59,200 nucleotides of DNA, from assembly GCA_028718125.1 (NCBI GenBank), contig JAQUMN010000020.1:1-59200 (forward strand). The letters are read 5' to 3'. The translations under genes and the position numbers were made by a program. The first letter of the stretch is position 1. Each line of letters opens with the position of its first letter. Shown here in pieces: positions 33,776-42,911 of this stretch. This stretch comes from Kiritimatiellia bacterium (GTDB lineage Bacteria > Verrucomicrobiota > Kiritimatiellia > JAAZAB01). The notes below the pieces were generated by a model. It was not told the origin of the DNA. It searched no databases and saw nothing but the letters and a program-made list of their open reading frames with translations.

Positions 33776-34840
33776 TCACGCTCCCGGCGTAATGCCGGCC
33801 TGCTCAAAGGTCGCCATTTCGTTGTAGATGGCCAGGGCGTCTTCCATAATCTGCATCGCGATTGCCGCGCCCGTGCCTTCGCCCAGGCGCATATCCAGGC
33901 TAACGATCGGACGCAGGGATTCTTTTTCGAAAAACTTGCGGTGTCCCGGTTCGGCGCTCATGTGCGCGAAGAACAGGTAATCCTTCACGGCCGGGCAGAG
34001 ACGCATGGCGACCAGCGCGCCGGCGCTGGAAATGAACCCGTCAACTATCACCGGGCGCTCCCGCGCGGCCGCGCCCAGGCACAGGCCGCAAATGCCCGCG
34101 ATTTCCAGGCCGCCCAGGGCTGCCAGCACCGAAAGCGGGTCTGTACATCGTGCCCGGTTGACGGTCACGGCTTGTTCAACGATGTGCCGCTTGCGCTCCA
34201 AGCCCGCAGTGTCGAGTCCTGTGCCCGTGCCGACCACGTCGCGCACCGGCAGGTCAAGCAGGACAGACAGGAGCGCCGCGGCCGGTGTCGTGTTGCCGAT
34301 GCCCATCTCGCCCGTGGCCATCAGGGTGACGTGACTGTCCGCGGCCTGGTTGGCGCGCCCAATGCCCACGACGATGGAACGCACGGCCTCGTCCGCGGAC
34401 ATGGCCGCTCCGCAGGCGATATTATCGGCGCCGCGCTTGACGTTCAGGCGAAGCAGGCCCTTAAGCTTGCCGGGATCTTCCGCCATGCCGATATCAATGA
34501 CTTCCACTTCCGCGTTAACGCGCCGCGCCAGGACGTTGATGGCCGCGCCGCCGCCGATAATGTTTTTTACCATCAGGGCCGTGACCGCCGAGGGGTAGGC
34601 GCTGACGCCTTCGGCCACGACCTTGTGGTCCCCGGCGAACACGAATACCCGTTTGCCTGCAATTTTCGACTGGGCCTGATGGAGCACGGCCACCAGGCGC
34701 GCCGCGAGTTCTTCCAGGTAACCCAGGCTGCGCCGCGGCTTGGTCAGGGAATCCAGCCGCTGGTAGGCCTTATCGATCCAGGCAGGCGAGACCGGTTGGA
34801 TCATCCGGAGCGTCCGGTCGTATAATTCGCTCGGTGTCAT
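33776..34840 (-). CDS. cobT: Nicotinate-nucleotide:dimethylbenzimidazole phosphoribosyltransferase
   Basis: 354 residues, full length. Cytoplasmic enzyme that forms alpha-ribazole phosphate for the lower ligand of cobalamin. Visible motifs: FVFAGDHKVVAEGVSAYP, MATGEMGIGNTTPAAAL (the phosphate/ribose site), VVGTGTGLD, LGGLEIAGI and the catalytic Glu in RLGEGTGAAIA (about Glu321, equivalent to Salmonella Glu317). Start ATG 34840 follows TAGGAG. It precedes cobS; together they allow salvage or completion of cobalamin. Confidence 0.95.
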   Translation of the reverse strand: MTPSELYDRTLRMIQPVSPAWIDKAYQRLDSLTKPRRSLGYLEELAARLVAVLHQAQSKIAGKRVFVFAGDHKVVAEGVSAYPSAVTALMVKNIIGGGAAINVLARRVNAEVEVIDIGMAEDPGKLKGLLRLNVKRGADNIACGAAMSADEAVRSIVVGIGRANQAADSHVTLMATGEMGIGNTTPAAALLSVLLDLPVRDVVGTGTGLDTAGLERKRHIVEQAVTVNRARCTDPLSVLAALGGLEIAGICGLCLGAAARERPVIVDGFISSAGALVAMRLCPAVKDYLFFAHMSAEPGHRKFFEKESLRPIVSLDMRLGEGTGAAIAMQIMEDALAIYNEMATFEQAGITPGA

Positions 34841-34875
34841 GATACGCTCCTAATCGGATATTTTGCAAATTGGAT

Positions 34876-36456
34876 TTAATACTGCCCGGCATTCAAGCCG
34901 ACGGAAACGGGTGTGTAGAAAGTGTCGCGCACGATCCGGTAGCCGGCATCATTGGGATGGTTGGCGGAGGGCTGATTCATAAGGCGGGATTGCCAGCCGG
35001 GAACGGCGGTGATGGCTTCAAACACCGGCGCCACGGGAATGTTTAAATCGGCGGCGATTTGATAGATGCGCGGATTGAAACCCATGATCCGCTCCATCTG
35101 CGCGCTGCGGTTTTGGTATTGGTTGGAAATGACCGGCGGGATCGTAGCGATGATCACCGGGATGCCGCGGTTCAGGGCGATCCGGATCATATTACGCAGA
35201 TTTTCTTCGATTTCGTCATACGGGCTTCCCTCGTTATTGTCGTTGGTGCCTTCCATGAGCAGAACAAGATTGGGATTGGTTGCATCCAGTGCCTGGGCAA
35301 ACCGCTCAAATCCTTGGTAAGTGTCTTCACCGTCCTGGCCCCGGTTGACAACGCGAAAATACCCGTCGTAATACTGTTTCAGTTTGGTCTCCAGCAGCTT
35401 CGGGTAGCCGGTGGCGGGACCGTCGCTGCTGCTGCCGCCGCCGTAGGTAATGCTGTCGCCAAAGGCCATGATAACCAGGTCCTCGCGCCAGAGCGACTTT
35501 ACTGCCGACCAGTTTGTTCCGATACAGGTCAGGCCGGCGCCCGAATATTCGCTTCCGGAAAGCAACACCAACCAGTTGGCAATCGAATCGGCATACAACA
35601 TCAGGTCTGCCCGGCCATCGCCGTCAAGGTCGCCGGGCACAGGCTTATATGCGGCGTCGCCCCAGATGATGCCGACATAAGTCGTGTAACCAGTGCCGGA
35701 AAGCAATATGCGCCACTCGCCAGTGGTATTATTATAGATACAGAGGTCCGCCTGTTCGTCGCCGTCATAATCGGCGGGAACGGCCTGGTACCCGGGCCCT
35801 CCCCAGATAGCGCCGGCCATCAGGTACCCGCTGCCGGAAAGCAGCATATACCACGCGCCGGTGGATTCCTGGTAAAGGCACGGGTCAGCATTGCCGTCGC
35901 CGTCAAAATCCGCCGACGCGGGTATGAAACCCGGCCCGCCCCATGTCCCGAGCCAGGCCTGGTTGCTGTCCGAGAACAGGATGCCCCAAGCGCCCGAAGC
36001 TTTTTTATAATAAGCTAAATCCGTTTTGCCGTCGCCGTCATAATCAGCCTGGACCGGGCCGGCGCCGGCCACGCCGAAATTGGCAGTTGCGGGGGCGTTA
36101 TTACTACCTGACATGAGCATCCACCACACGCCGGATTTGTTCATGATGGCCACGTCAGTTTTGCCGTCCCCGTCGTAGTCGCCCGGCGCCGGCCGCCAGC
36201 CGAGCATTCCCAGGATCGGTTGCATCCCGGAACCGAATTGCCGGCTTGAATACAGGACTGTCCAGTAGCCGGTGTTTTCATCATACAAAGCCAGGTCGGA
36301 TTTGCCGTCCCCGTCATAGTCGTTGAGGACCGCCGCCCAGACCGGGCTGGCCAGTAAAAAGAGGCACAAAGACACCCAGCCCGCGCGGCTTAAGATGTTG
36401 CGGTGCAACACCTTCAAGGCACAGAGATGGCGTAAAAATGTAAAGGTTGCCTGCAT
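34876..36456 (-). CDS. Secreted FG-GAP repeat / SGNH (GDSL) hydrolase
   Basis: 526 residues with a signal peptide (AGWVSLCLFLLASPVWAAV, after a charged n-region). Residues about 40-320 form seven FG-GAP/VCBS-like repeats, each carrying a Ca-binding DYDGDGKxD loop and a W..L.SGS strand, the blades of a beta-propeller-like structure. Residues about 330-526 are an SGNH/GDSL esterase with block I FGDSITYGGG (Ser nucleophile), GxND-type GTNDN, and the closing HPNDAG with catalytic Asp/His. Such fusions act on acylated glycans or polyesters outside the cell. The repeats are unusually even, suggesting recent expansion or strong structural constraint. Confidence 0.85.
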   Translation of the reverse strand: MQATFTFLRHLCALKVLHRNILSRAGWVSLCLFLLASPVWAAVLNDYDGDGKSDLALYDENTGYWTVLYSSRQFGSGMQPILGMLGWRPAPGDYDGDGKTDVAIMNKSGVWWMLMSGSNNAPATANFGVAGAGPVQADYDGDGKTDLAYYKKASGAWGILFSDSNQAWLGTWGGPGFIPASADFDGDGNADPCLYQESTGAWYMLLSGSGYLMAGAIWGGPGYQAVPADYDGDEQADLCIYNNTTGEWRILLSGTGYTTYVGIIWGDAAYKPVPGDLDGDGRADLMLYADSIANWLVLLSGSEYSGAGLTCIGTNWSAVKSLWREDLVIMAFGDSITYGGGSSSDGPATGYPKLLETKLKQYYDGYFRVVNRGQDGEDTYQGFERFAQALDATNPNLVLLMEGTNDNNEGSPYDEIEENLRNMIRIALNRGIPVIIATIPPVISNQYQNRSAQMERIMGFNPRIYQIAADLNIPVAPVFEAITAVPGWQSRLMNQPSANHPNDAGYRIVRDTFYTPVSVGLNAGQY

Positions 36457-36604
36457 AAAATGCGGTCAACAACTGGCTCTTACTATAATATTTGCATGCA
36501 AATGTCAAGCGCAACCAGGCGGACAGCGCAACCAGGCGGACTGCATAATGCCAGTTGCGTGGGTGTAGAGCCGACATGCCCAGATAGCCGAAGGAGTGTT
36601 GGAC

Positions 36605-36623
36605 TACAGGAATCCGACCTGTT
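36605..36623. repeat. 19-bp sequence shared with the helicase gene 3' end
   Basis: tacaggaatccgacctgtt occurs here and again at 44337-44355, the last codons of the UvrD-like gene. It contains ACAGG/CCTGT arms. Here it is non-coding, 42 bp downstream of the membrane-protein stop. Significance is uncertain. Confidence 0.5.
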
Positions 36624-36664
36624 GTGGTAGCGACGCACTCAATCGCAGTGCGGAAGGAATGGGT

Positions 36665-38194
36665 TTAATTGAGTTGCGGTTGTCTTGTTGGACGAAGCCG
36701 GGGCAGAAGTAAGGCGAATAAAACAGGCAATATCCCGATTCCGGGTGAGAAGCATATTATCAAAACGATACCGGACAGTATAAGGGCCACCCACAGACCG
36801 CATTGAAATCCTTCGGCAGGGATCGAAATAGTCGTTTGGGTTTTCTTCCAGGTATGCAGATTGCGGAAAGCGGCCAAGCACTCTAGTATTCCCAATCCGA
36901 AATAAAAAAGGAAGAGCCCATACACCAGTGGCGGGATGTGCCCGCCCAAGCGGATGGCCTGGGACGATTCGGGGTTTTGGCTCAGCAAATAGAGCATGTT
37001 GGCTTCGCCCAGATATGGAGCATGCGCGGCATTCGATAGAATCCGTGGCCCCAGCAGGCTGCCGTCAGGCAACGGCCAGCAGAACGTCAATACTTGCGCT
37101 GCCAACGGCCAGGCTTGGTCGAAACGGCCGTTGACCCGTGCGGCCGCCATGGCATAGGCATTGCCCGCCGGACTGAACCCGGCCGCGACCGGGCCGGAAT
37201 CGATATCGAAAAACCATTCATACCCCGGCAGTTCTTTGGAATATTCGCGAAAGCCGGCGGCGCCGATTTTTTCCTGCCAGAAATTCGTCAGATAGGCCTC
37301 GTACCATTGTTTGGCGAGGTCCGGATAGAGCTCCGGCGCATACAGGCAGACGTAGGAATTGCCGACGCCGCGCGACATGCCATCGTGATTGCCGGTATCC
37401 GGATCAGCGAAGTAGGGGGGCAGCCCGCGCGAATCGAGCCGTGCGTCCTGAAAGCCGCGGATGGCCCGCGCGACGAAGGCCGAATGGTCGGTCCCCAGCA
37501 GGGCGTCGGCCCGGCGGATCATCGTGATCGCGGCAAACACGTCGACCGGATAGCATTCGCCCGGATAATCGTCCAACCAGCCAAAGGGTGATTTATCCAG
37601 GGCGGCTGAAAGCGTTTCCACCTGGTCGCGCAGGACATCGAGGTGTTGTCCATCCCCGAGCAGGATTTGCCGGGCGGTCAGGCCTTGAATGAGCATGGCC
37701 CGGAAGAACACATTCTCGCGATGCATGTAATGTTTGCCCCAATGGGTCTGGACCCAGGTGTGATGGGTCGGGTCCATGATCAGGTCGGCGGCGGTTTCGA
37801 TGGCGGCCCGGGCGTATACCTTTGGAGCCGTCTTGGACCCATGATCGCCGTTGTCCCAGGCGCGTTGGAGGTTTTCCGTGGCGGCGAGATAAAAGACAGA
37901 GCCGAACATCGGCCATTCCGTGCTGGGCACGTCGTTGAGCTTGAGATGGCCGGCCCGGCCGGAGGTGATGCGCTCCCGCGCCCAGCGTTCGTAGCGCGGG
38001 GTCAGGCTCTCATGTACGCGCCAGACGACTTTGGGAATTCCGCCCGGCCGGCGCAGGTTGGGGTCCATCAGGTCATGGATCAGGATAAATCCCGGCAGGA
38101 TAAGAAAATAGATGGCGAGAAATACAATGATCAACCCGTTGGTCCAGACGCAGATTCCCGCCAGCCGGCGCGGAAGATGTAAGGATGCGTTCAT
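36665..38194 (-). CDS. Membrane-anchored protein of the exosortase locus, unknown function
   Basis: About 509 residues from ATG 38194 (AAGGGA six bases upstream); the frame to 38302 reaches into the preceding gene. One N-terminal membrane helix (GLIIVFLAIYFLILPGFIL), a large extracytoplasmic alpha-helical domain (about 50-410), and two C-terminal helices (LVYGLFLFYFGLGILECL; LILSGIVLIICFSPGIGIL). The soluble part has repeated helical motifs with aromatic and acidic residues (RENVFFRAMLIQGL, DDYPGECYPVDVF, FADPDTGNHDGMSRGVGNSY), suggestive of an alpha/alpha-barrel like glycosidase or linalool dehydratase-isomerase folds. I cannot assign an activity. It starts 41 bp after the MSEP-CTERM gene, so it is likely the last gene of that operon. 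Confidence 0.7.
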   Translation of the reverse strand: MNASLHLPRRLAGICVWTNGLIIVFLAIYFLILPGFILIHDLMDPNLRRPGGIPKVVWRVHESLTPRYERWARERITSGRAGHLKLNDVPSTEWPMFGSVFYLAATENLQRAWDNGDHGSKTAPKVYARAAIETAADLIMDPTHHTWVQTHWGKHYMHRENVFFRAMLIQGLTARQILLGDGQHLDVLRDQVETLSAALDKSPFGWLDDYPGECYPVDVFAAITMIRRADALLGTDHSAFVARAIRGFQDARLDSRGLPPYFADPDTGNHDGMSRGVGNSYVCLYAPELYPDLAKQWYEAYLTNFWQEKIGAAGFREYSKELPGYEWFFDIDSGPVAAGFSPAGNAYAMAAARVNGRFDQAWPLAAQVLTFCWPLPDGSLLGPRILSNAAHAPYLGEANMLYLLSQNPESSQAIRLGGHIPPLVYGLFLFYFGLGILECLAAFRNLHTWKKTQTTISIPAEGFQCGLWVALILSGIVLIICFSPGIGILPVLFALLLPRLRPTRQPQLN

Positions 38195-38235
38195 AAGAAT
38201 TCCCTTCGGTTTAGAGGTGTGTTTCCAGTTCTCCA

Positions 38236-41193
38236 TTATGCATATTGCCTTTCTCTTGACCGCCACCACAGCAAGGCCCCGGCCAGTGGCAGCAAAAGCC
38301 ACAGCGCCGGCTCCGGTGATTCCTTGGCCGGCTTCGTGGTGGCATTGAATTCGTCGAATGCGAGCGCATGATCAGCTGCCAGCGACTGTTTTTCCTTGAT
38401 CGCAAGCACGTTCCACTGCGCCGAATTTTCGACAACCATGAAGGAGGTTAACGGCACAATCACATTTAATTGCCGGCTGGCATCGACAATTGCCGGGAGT
38501 TGCGCATTCAGCGTAGAGGGGCGAATGACGGTTTCGCGCCAATCCAACCAGAGCGACATAGCTGCACCGTATCCGCCGTCATGTGCCGACTGAACGACAT
38601 TCGTGACCTTCATGAATTGAACGGTTGCAGGATCAAAATACGTAAGCGGCGCGGCGGCTGGGCGGAAGGAAAGCACCGCATTGCTCCCGGCACGTTGCGC
38701 CGTTATGTCATTTCCATGCCGGAACACCACGGACGGCTCAGGCAAAGCGGGTTGGTCGACGACGGTGTTAGTTCCACCGGCAAATGCGCAGGCGTCGAGG
38801 CGACCGTCTGAACGCGTGATGTACCACGCCGGCACATCCGGGGCCGCATCGGCAAAAACGGCGAGGTCGGTTGGCATTACCGGAGTAGTGGCATCAGCCT
38901 TGATCACGACAAAGATGGGGACGCTCAACTCCCGGCTCTTATCGAACACCAACCCAGATCCAGGGGCCAGAAGTCCGCGTTTGATTGCATATTCCGGACA
39001 CAGGGCACCCCGGAATGGCAGCATTTTTCCGTGTGCGGTGGCTACATAGTCGGCCGCACTGGCCAGTGGAATAAACCCGTCGGTCAGATCGGAAACTTCA
39101 TAGTTGGCTGCGGAGATAAGACAGGAATCGGCTTCCGGAAAACGGGCTGCCTCGCGCCGAATGCGTTCGACAACCTGGTGCGATTCGTTCTTGGCCGTGG
39201 CCGAGCAGTCCAAAATGAAATACAGATAGGGCTTCCGGCGAACCGTTGGTAATACATTAAATGCCTCGCAAGGAACGACCAGTGTATCGCTGCTATCATG
39301 AAGGAACCGGATCGGTTCAACGTGCGGCTGGACCTTGTCGTTCAGGCGTATGGACCGGTCGCCGATTCCTATCTCCGGGTCCATTGCTGCCGGAAACGTA
39401 AACTCGATTTCCGTAGTCCGTTCCTCGTTCCGCTGGAATGGAAATACGCTGAGCTTAAGGCGGTGTTCGTCCTGATACACCAGCAAACCGGGGTCCCTGC
39501 GCGTCGTGTCACGGATCATGTGATAAACCCACATCGCCGTTTTCTTTTCGAAGATGCGGCCGGGCACTCGATTGGTTGCCATGTTCAGCCAATAGCCTGT
39601 GACCATCACTCCAGAGGGCAGCGTAATGTCAGTGACGAACTCGGCCGCATTGTCGGCCCCGTTACGCAGGTGCAGTTGGACCTTGGTCTTAAACACATCG
39701 CCGGCCTGTTCACTGCGCGTATTGACCTCGGTTAGCTCAACACACCGTGGGGGTGCCGGTGTCGTCCGCCCCGCGGACCGGCTTTGGCGTCGGGCAGAAA
39801 ATAAGTCGGCGAAGCCGAAGCGGCTGTTGAAGGCGGTCTTGGCAGGTTTGGTTCCGGAGAGGACCTGTTCGATGGCATCCATCTTGTAGTCCGGAAGGAC
39901 CATGCCGTTAAAAACCAACCAGTTGTAATAGTCTGAAATAAACGGTACTTGAATGCCGTTCTTCTGATTACGCAGGCGCGTCAGGGCGCGCAAGGCGGAA
40001 TTCGGATTGAAACTGACGTGGGTGACGTTGGCATCGCGATTATACACGGCGTCCGTGGCCGACATCAAGGCCTGCCGGTCATACAGTGCGCGGAGGGTAT
40101 AACCGGCCGGAATGGTCAATATGCCGGCAACCAGCAATGTCACCACAACTTTCCAGCCTTTCTGTGCCATCAGTTCGCGGCCTTCATCGAATAAGCGTCG
40201 CGCGTGAATTACGAAGAGGAGTGTGGGGGCGAGGATCAAACACCCGGCTCCGCAGGCAATCATGGCCAGAAGTGCCAAGGGCAGGAACGGAAGGAATACG
40301 ATAAAGAAATAGAGCGAGAACGGAAATGCCAGCGTTCGAAGGTACCAGACGCCCACTCGCAGCGACGTCGTTTGCGGGGTGGGAATCAGCAGGATTAGTC
40401 CGTTGAGGATGGTCAGGACATAAACCCACGGATCCTGGAAATCGTAGGGAAATGGAATTGTTATATTCAGCAACAGTCCGCCGATGGGCGCTGCAATGCC
40501 GGTCACCACCAGAAGCACGAGGCGTCCGTGTATGGCTCGGTTAACCCACGCATACGTGACCAGGAGGATCCGCAGGAATGCCAGCAGAGCGATGACCGTT
40601 GAACCGGCGAAGAACACTATCCCGATAACCATCGGCGGTTCGAAACGCCGTGGCAGGGCTTCCACCAGGGAAAAGCCTACAAACCAAATAATCGGCAACA
40701 GGATGAGCACCCCCAGCGATACACCAAGGTCGGCAAGACGTCGCAGGGACATTTCGAACGATACCAGCCGCAATCCCGCGTAGAACAGAGCCGGCATCAT
40801 GAGGGCGTATTGGTAATAGAGGATTTCACCGCCAGGCAGAATCCAGACCGCTACGCTCTCAGGCACCAAATGGCCCATGAGGGACGTGAATGTCCAGAGA
40901 TAGCCGATGTGTGCAAGGATCATGCCCGCCGAGACAACCCATCCCACCGTTTTCTTTCTGATATGCAGAACGGAAAATGCCAGGGCTCCGGCGACCAGAA
41001 GGACCGCTTGGAATAAGCCAACTGTGAACGCATCTGCCTTTTGAAGATTGGACATCTCGCCTGATATCAGGTTCCAGGCATTGATGTTGATGGCCAGCAA
41101 AAGAATCTGTGGCAGGATCATCGTCCACAGGATGAATGTGGGCTTCCGTAAAATATCACCGAACAGCCGCGAGTGATGTTCTGTTTCGTTCAT
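38236..41193 (-). CDS. MSEP-CTERM-type sorted protein with VIT domain and multi-helix N-terminus
   Basis: 985 residues from ATG 41193 (AAGGA nine bases before). The N-terminal 370 residues contain about ten membrane helices. A large periplasmic part includes a VIT-like domain (about 480-590: VNTRSEQAGDVFKTKVQLHL, FVTDITLPSGVMVTGYWLN, IFEKKTAMWVYHMIRDTTRR, DPGLLVYQ) and a vWA-like segment (PYLYFILDCSATAKN). The extreme C-terminus is a sorting tail: ESPEP, a hydrophobic helix (ALWLLLPLAGALLWW) and a basic end (RSRERQYA). This fits the MSEP-CTERM protein family known to be encoded beside exosortase K. The probable processing site is at the SPEP motif. It lies immediately after the exosortase gene. 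Confidence 0.85.
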   Translation of the reverse strand: MNETEHHSRLFGDILRKPTFILWTMILPQILLLAININAWNLISGEMSNLQKADAFTVGLFQAVLLVAGALAFSVLHIRKKTVGWVVSAGMILAHIGYLWTFTSLMGHLVPESVAVWILPGGEILYYQYALMMPALFYAGLRLVSFEMSLRRLADLGVSLGVLILLPIIWFVGFSLVEALPRRFEPPMVIGIVFFAGSTVIALLAFLRILLVTYAWVNRAIHGRLVLLVVTGIAAPIGGLLLNITIPFPYDFQDPWVYVLTILNGLILLIPTPQTTSLRVGVWYLRTLAFPFSLYFFIVFLPFLPLALLAMIACGAGCLILAPTLLFVIHARRLFDEGRELMAQKGWKVVVTLLVAGILTIPAGYTLRALYDRQALMSATDAVYNRDANVTHVSFNPNSALRALTRLRNQKNGIQVPFISDYYNWLVFNGMVLPDYKMDAIEQVLSGTKPAKTAFNSRFGFADLFSARRQSRSAGRTTPAPPRCVELTEVNTRSEQAGDVFKTKVQLHLRNGADNAAEFVTDITLPSGVMVTGYWLNMATNRVPGRIFEKKTAMWVYHMIRDTTRRDPGLLVYQDEHRLKLSVFPFQRNEERTTEIEFTFPAAMDPEIGIGDRSIRLNDKVQPHVEPIRFLHDSSDTLVVPCEAFNVLPTVRRKPYLYFILDCSATAKNESHQVVERIRREAARFPEADSCLISAANYEVSDLTDGFIPLASAADYVATAHGKMLPFRGALCPEYAIKRGLLAPGSGLVFDKSRELSVPIFVVIKADATTPVMPTDLAVFADAAPDVPAWYITRSDGRLDACAFAGGTNTVVDQPALPEPSVVFRHGNDITAQRAGSNAVLSFRPAAAPLTYFDPATVQFMKVTNVVQSAHDGGYGAAMSLWLDWRETVIRPSTLNAQLPAIVDASRQLNVIVPLTSFMVVENSAQWNVLAIKEKQSLAADHALAFDEFNATTKPAKESPEPALWLLLPLAGALLWWRSRERQYA

Positions 41194-41207
41194 GATCGGG
41201 CATCCTT

Positions 41208-41753
41208 TCATTCGTTGTTGATTGCTTTCAGGAACAAGATCCACGTTAAAACCAGAAACACGAGAAATACCATGATGCCCGCTCCCATATGCGCCGCTGC
41301 GATAAATTGGGGCGGCAGCATATGTTCAGCCCATCGGTCTGCAAACCACGTGAAGACAACGCGGGCCGAGTTGGCTGCAATAGCCGTTCCATAGGCCATT
41401 CCCAAGGCGATTGCCAGTCCAAGCAACTTCGGGCGTCGCGAGGCCAGTGTTTGCCCAGCGAGCAGGGACGCCAGAAGGGCAAAAAATGTGGCGCCACTAC
41501 AAGCCAGGATTACATGAACGGGCGTAGCCGACGTGATAAGCATGTACCCCTGTGACGTGGGGACGCACGCGGCCGACATAAACCAGGATGCGATCCATGC
41601 CGTTGGCATTACGAATGCCATACGTCGGAACGCCGGTATGCCGTCGGTCCATGGGAGCAAGGCCAGAAGAAGGAATGCCGTGACCAGCACCGAGCGCTTC
41701 CATTCCGGCGTTGCCTGCCAGGATTGCATGAATCGGTAGTAGATTGTCTTCAA
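41208..41753 (-). CDS. xrtK: Exosortase, XrtK-like
   Basis: About 181 residues from TTG 41753, which overlaps the upstream stop (TTGA) and follows GAGGAG; ATG 41729 is the alternative, and the frame could open at 41807. Polytopic inner-membrane transpeptidase/protease of the exosortase/archaeosortase superfamily. The catalytic triad is visible: Cys85 in ILACSGATF, Arg131 in ANSARVV and His155 in AAHMGAG, each next to or in a membrane helix. Short length and adjacency to the MSEP-CTERM protein agree with exosortase K. It should cut the SPEP motif of the neighbour and transfer it to an unknown acceptor. Confidence 0.87.
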   Translation of the reverse strand: MKTIYYRFMQSWQATPEWKRSVLVTAFLLLALLPWTDGIPAFRRMAFVMPTAWIASWFMSAACVPTSQGYMLITSATPVHVILACSGATFFALLASLLAGQTLASRRPKLLGLAIALGMAYGTAIAANSARVVFTWFADRWAEHMLPPQFIAAAHMGAGIMVFLVFLVLTWILFLKAINNE

Positions 41754-42901
41754 GGCGTCTCCTCGATCATCCGCCTGCGGCACAATGAATCCGCAATCAG
41801 GGCGCATTCCAGGCCAAAGGGCAGGTAGCCGGCGTAGCCGAGGATCGGCATTTCAAATAGATGGAAGCGGTTGACAAACGGCACGGCATACACCCACTTG
41901 GCCAGACTGTAAAAATTCCACATTTCCCAGAAGAATCCGCAAATCAAGGCCGAGAGCGCCAGCAGGACGATCCGGCGCCAGTCGCCACGGGCCAGATTGC
42001 CAAATAGGGTCGTTCGTCCGGCCAACGTTTGAAGGGAAGCCAGCATTCCCAGCGGCGCCAGCCAGAGCAGGGGAAACAGGTAGTCCGGCCATAAGCCGAT
42101 CCCTGCCAGACCCAATGCGGATAGTGCGAACACAAGGACGGCAACGGGCCGTGAATGAACCTTGACCAGGGGTCGAAATCGGATTAATCCGGCATAAAGC
42201 CGCGGATATGTGGCTAGTAAATCACAAGTGCCCATCACCGCCGGCAGGACGGTAGCAAAAGGCAGGGTGGCATAGAAAAAATAGTCCAGGGGTGTCAGGG
42301 CACCGATCCCAACGTAATACCAGTTCTGGACAAACCGGTTCAGGTATTCGAATAACCACCAGAACAACGCGCTGACTGGAAAGAGCAGGAGAAAATACCG
42401 GGTCCGATGAGTCAGCATGCACTGTCCCGTGCGGCGCCACGTCAGGGCATTGACGGTGATGATGTAAGCTAACCAAAGCGGACTGAACGTATAGGGCTGC
42501 AGTGCGGCAAACCAGGGAAACCGTGTCCAAGCCAGAATCCAGGCGATTACGCCAAAAAGAATCCCGATCCAGCCCCAAGCTGGAAACCGGCGTTGGCTTG
42601 ATGGCAAGGGCGCCAAGGCGGATATCAATAAATGCTCGCCGCCGGCCGGTTCTATCGCCGTCAATCGGCGAGAAAAGAGAATCCGGATTACGAATGGGAC
42701 AACGGCGGCCAGTATCACAACGGCCATCCCGATAAAAACCGGCCAGGCGAATCCGGCGTGTTCAATATAATGGGTGCGGGGCGGGAATTCGAGATAGCGG
42801 GCGAGGGGCAGGGCGCCTGCCAGGATCCCGACCAGCGGCAGGCCGATAAGTAATGCTAACGCCGCGAGTTCCGGTGCGAACGATCGGATTTTAAATCTCA
42901 T
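41750..42901 (-). CDS. Polytopic membrane protein of the exosortase operon
   Basis: About 383 residues from ATG 42901, preceded by AAGGAGG at ideal spacing (the frame opens earlier at 42964). About ten membrane helices. Conserved-looking aromatic motifs facing one side: LFEYLNRFVQNWYYVG, GTCDLLATYP, CGFFWEMWNFYSLAKW and VYAVPFVNRFHLFEMP, with YAGYLPFGLECA near the end. These repeated W/F/N/E motifs suggest an enzyme acting on a lipid, not a simple transporter, but no family function is known to me. Its stop overlaps the exosortase TTG, so the two are translationally coupled, which suggests a role in acceptor synthesis or delivery. Confidence 0.72.
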   Translation of the reverse strand: MRFKIRSFAPELAALALLIGLPLVGILAGALPLARYLEFPPRTHYIEHAGFAWPVFIGMAVVILAAVVPFVIRILFSRRLTAIEPAGGEHLLISALAPLPSSQRRFPAWGWIGILFGVIAWILAWTRFPWFAALQPYTFSPLWLAYIITVNALTWRRTGQCMLTHRTRYFLLLFPVSALFWWLFEYLNRFVQNWYYVGIGALTPLDYFFYATLPFATVLPAVMGTCDLLATYPRLYAGLIRFRPLVKVHSRPVAVLVFALSALGLAGIGLWPDYLFPLLWLAPLGMLASLQTLAGRTTLFGNLARGDWRRIVLLALSALICGFFWEMWNFYSLAKWVYAVPFVNRFHLFEMPILGYAGYLPFGLECALIADSLCRRRMIEETP

Positions 42902-42911
42902 GACACCCTCC

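Noticed and set aside
34841..34875. Cobalamin riboswitch upstream of cobT
   Set aside because: The available space before the next gene is only about 35 bp and no B12-box-like sequence is seen.
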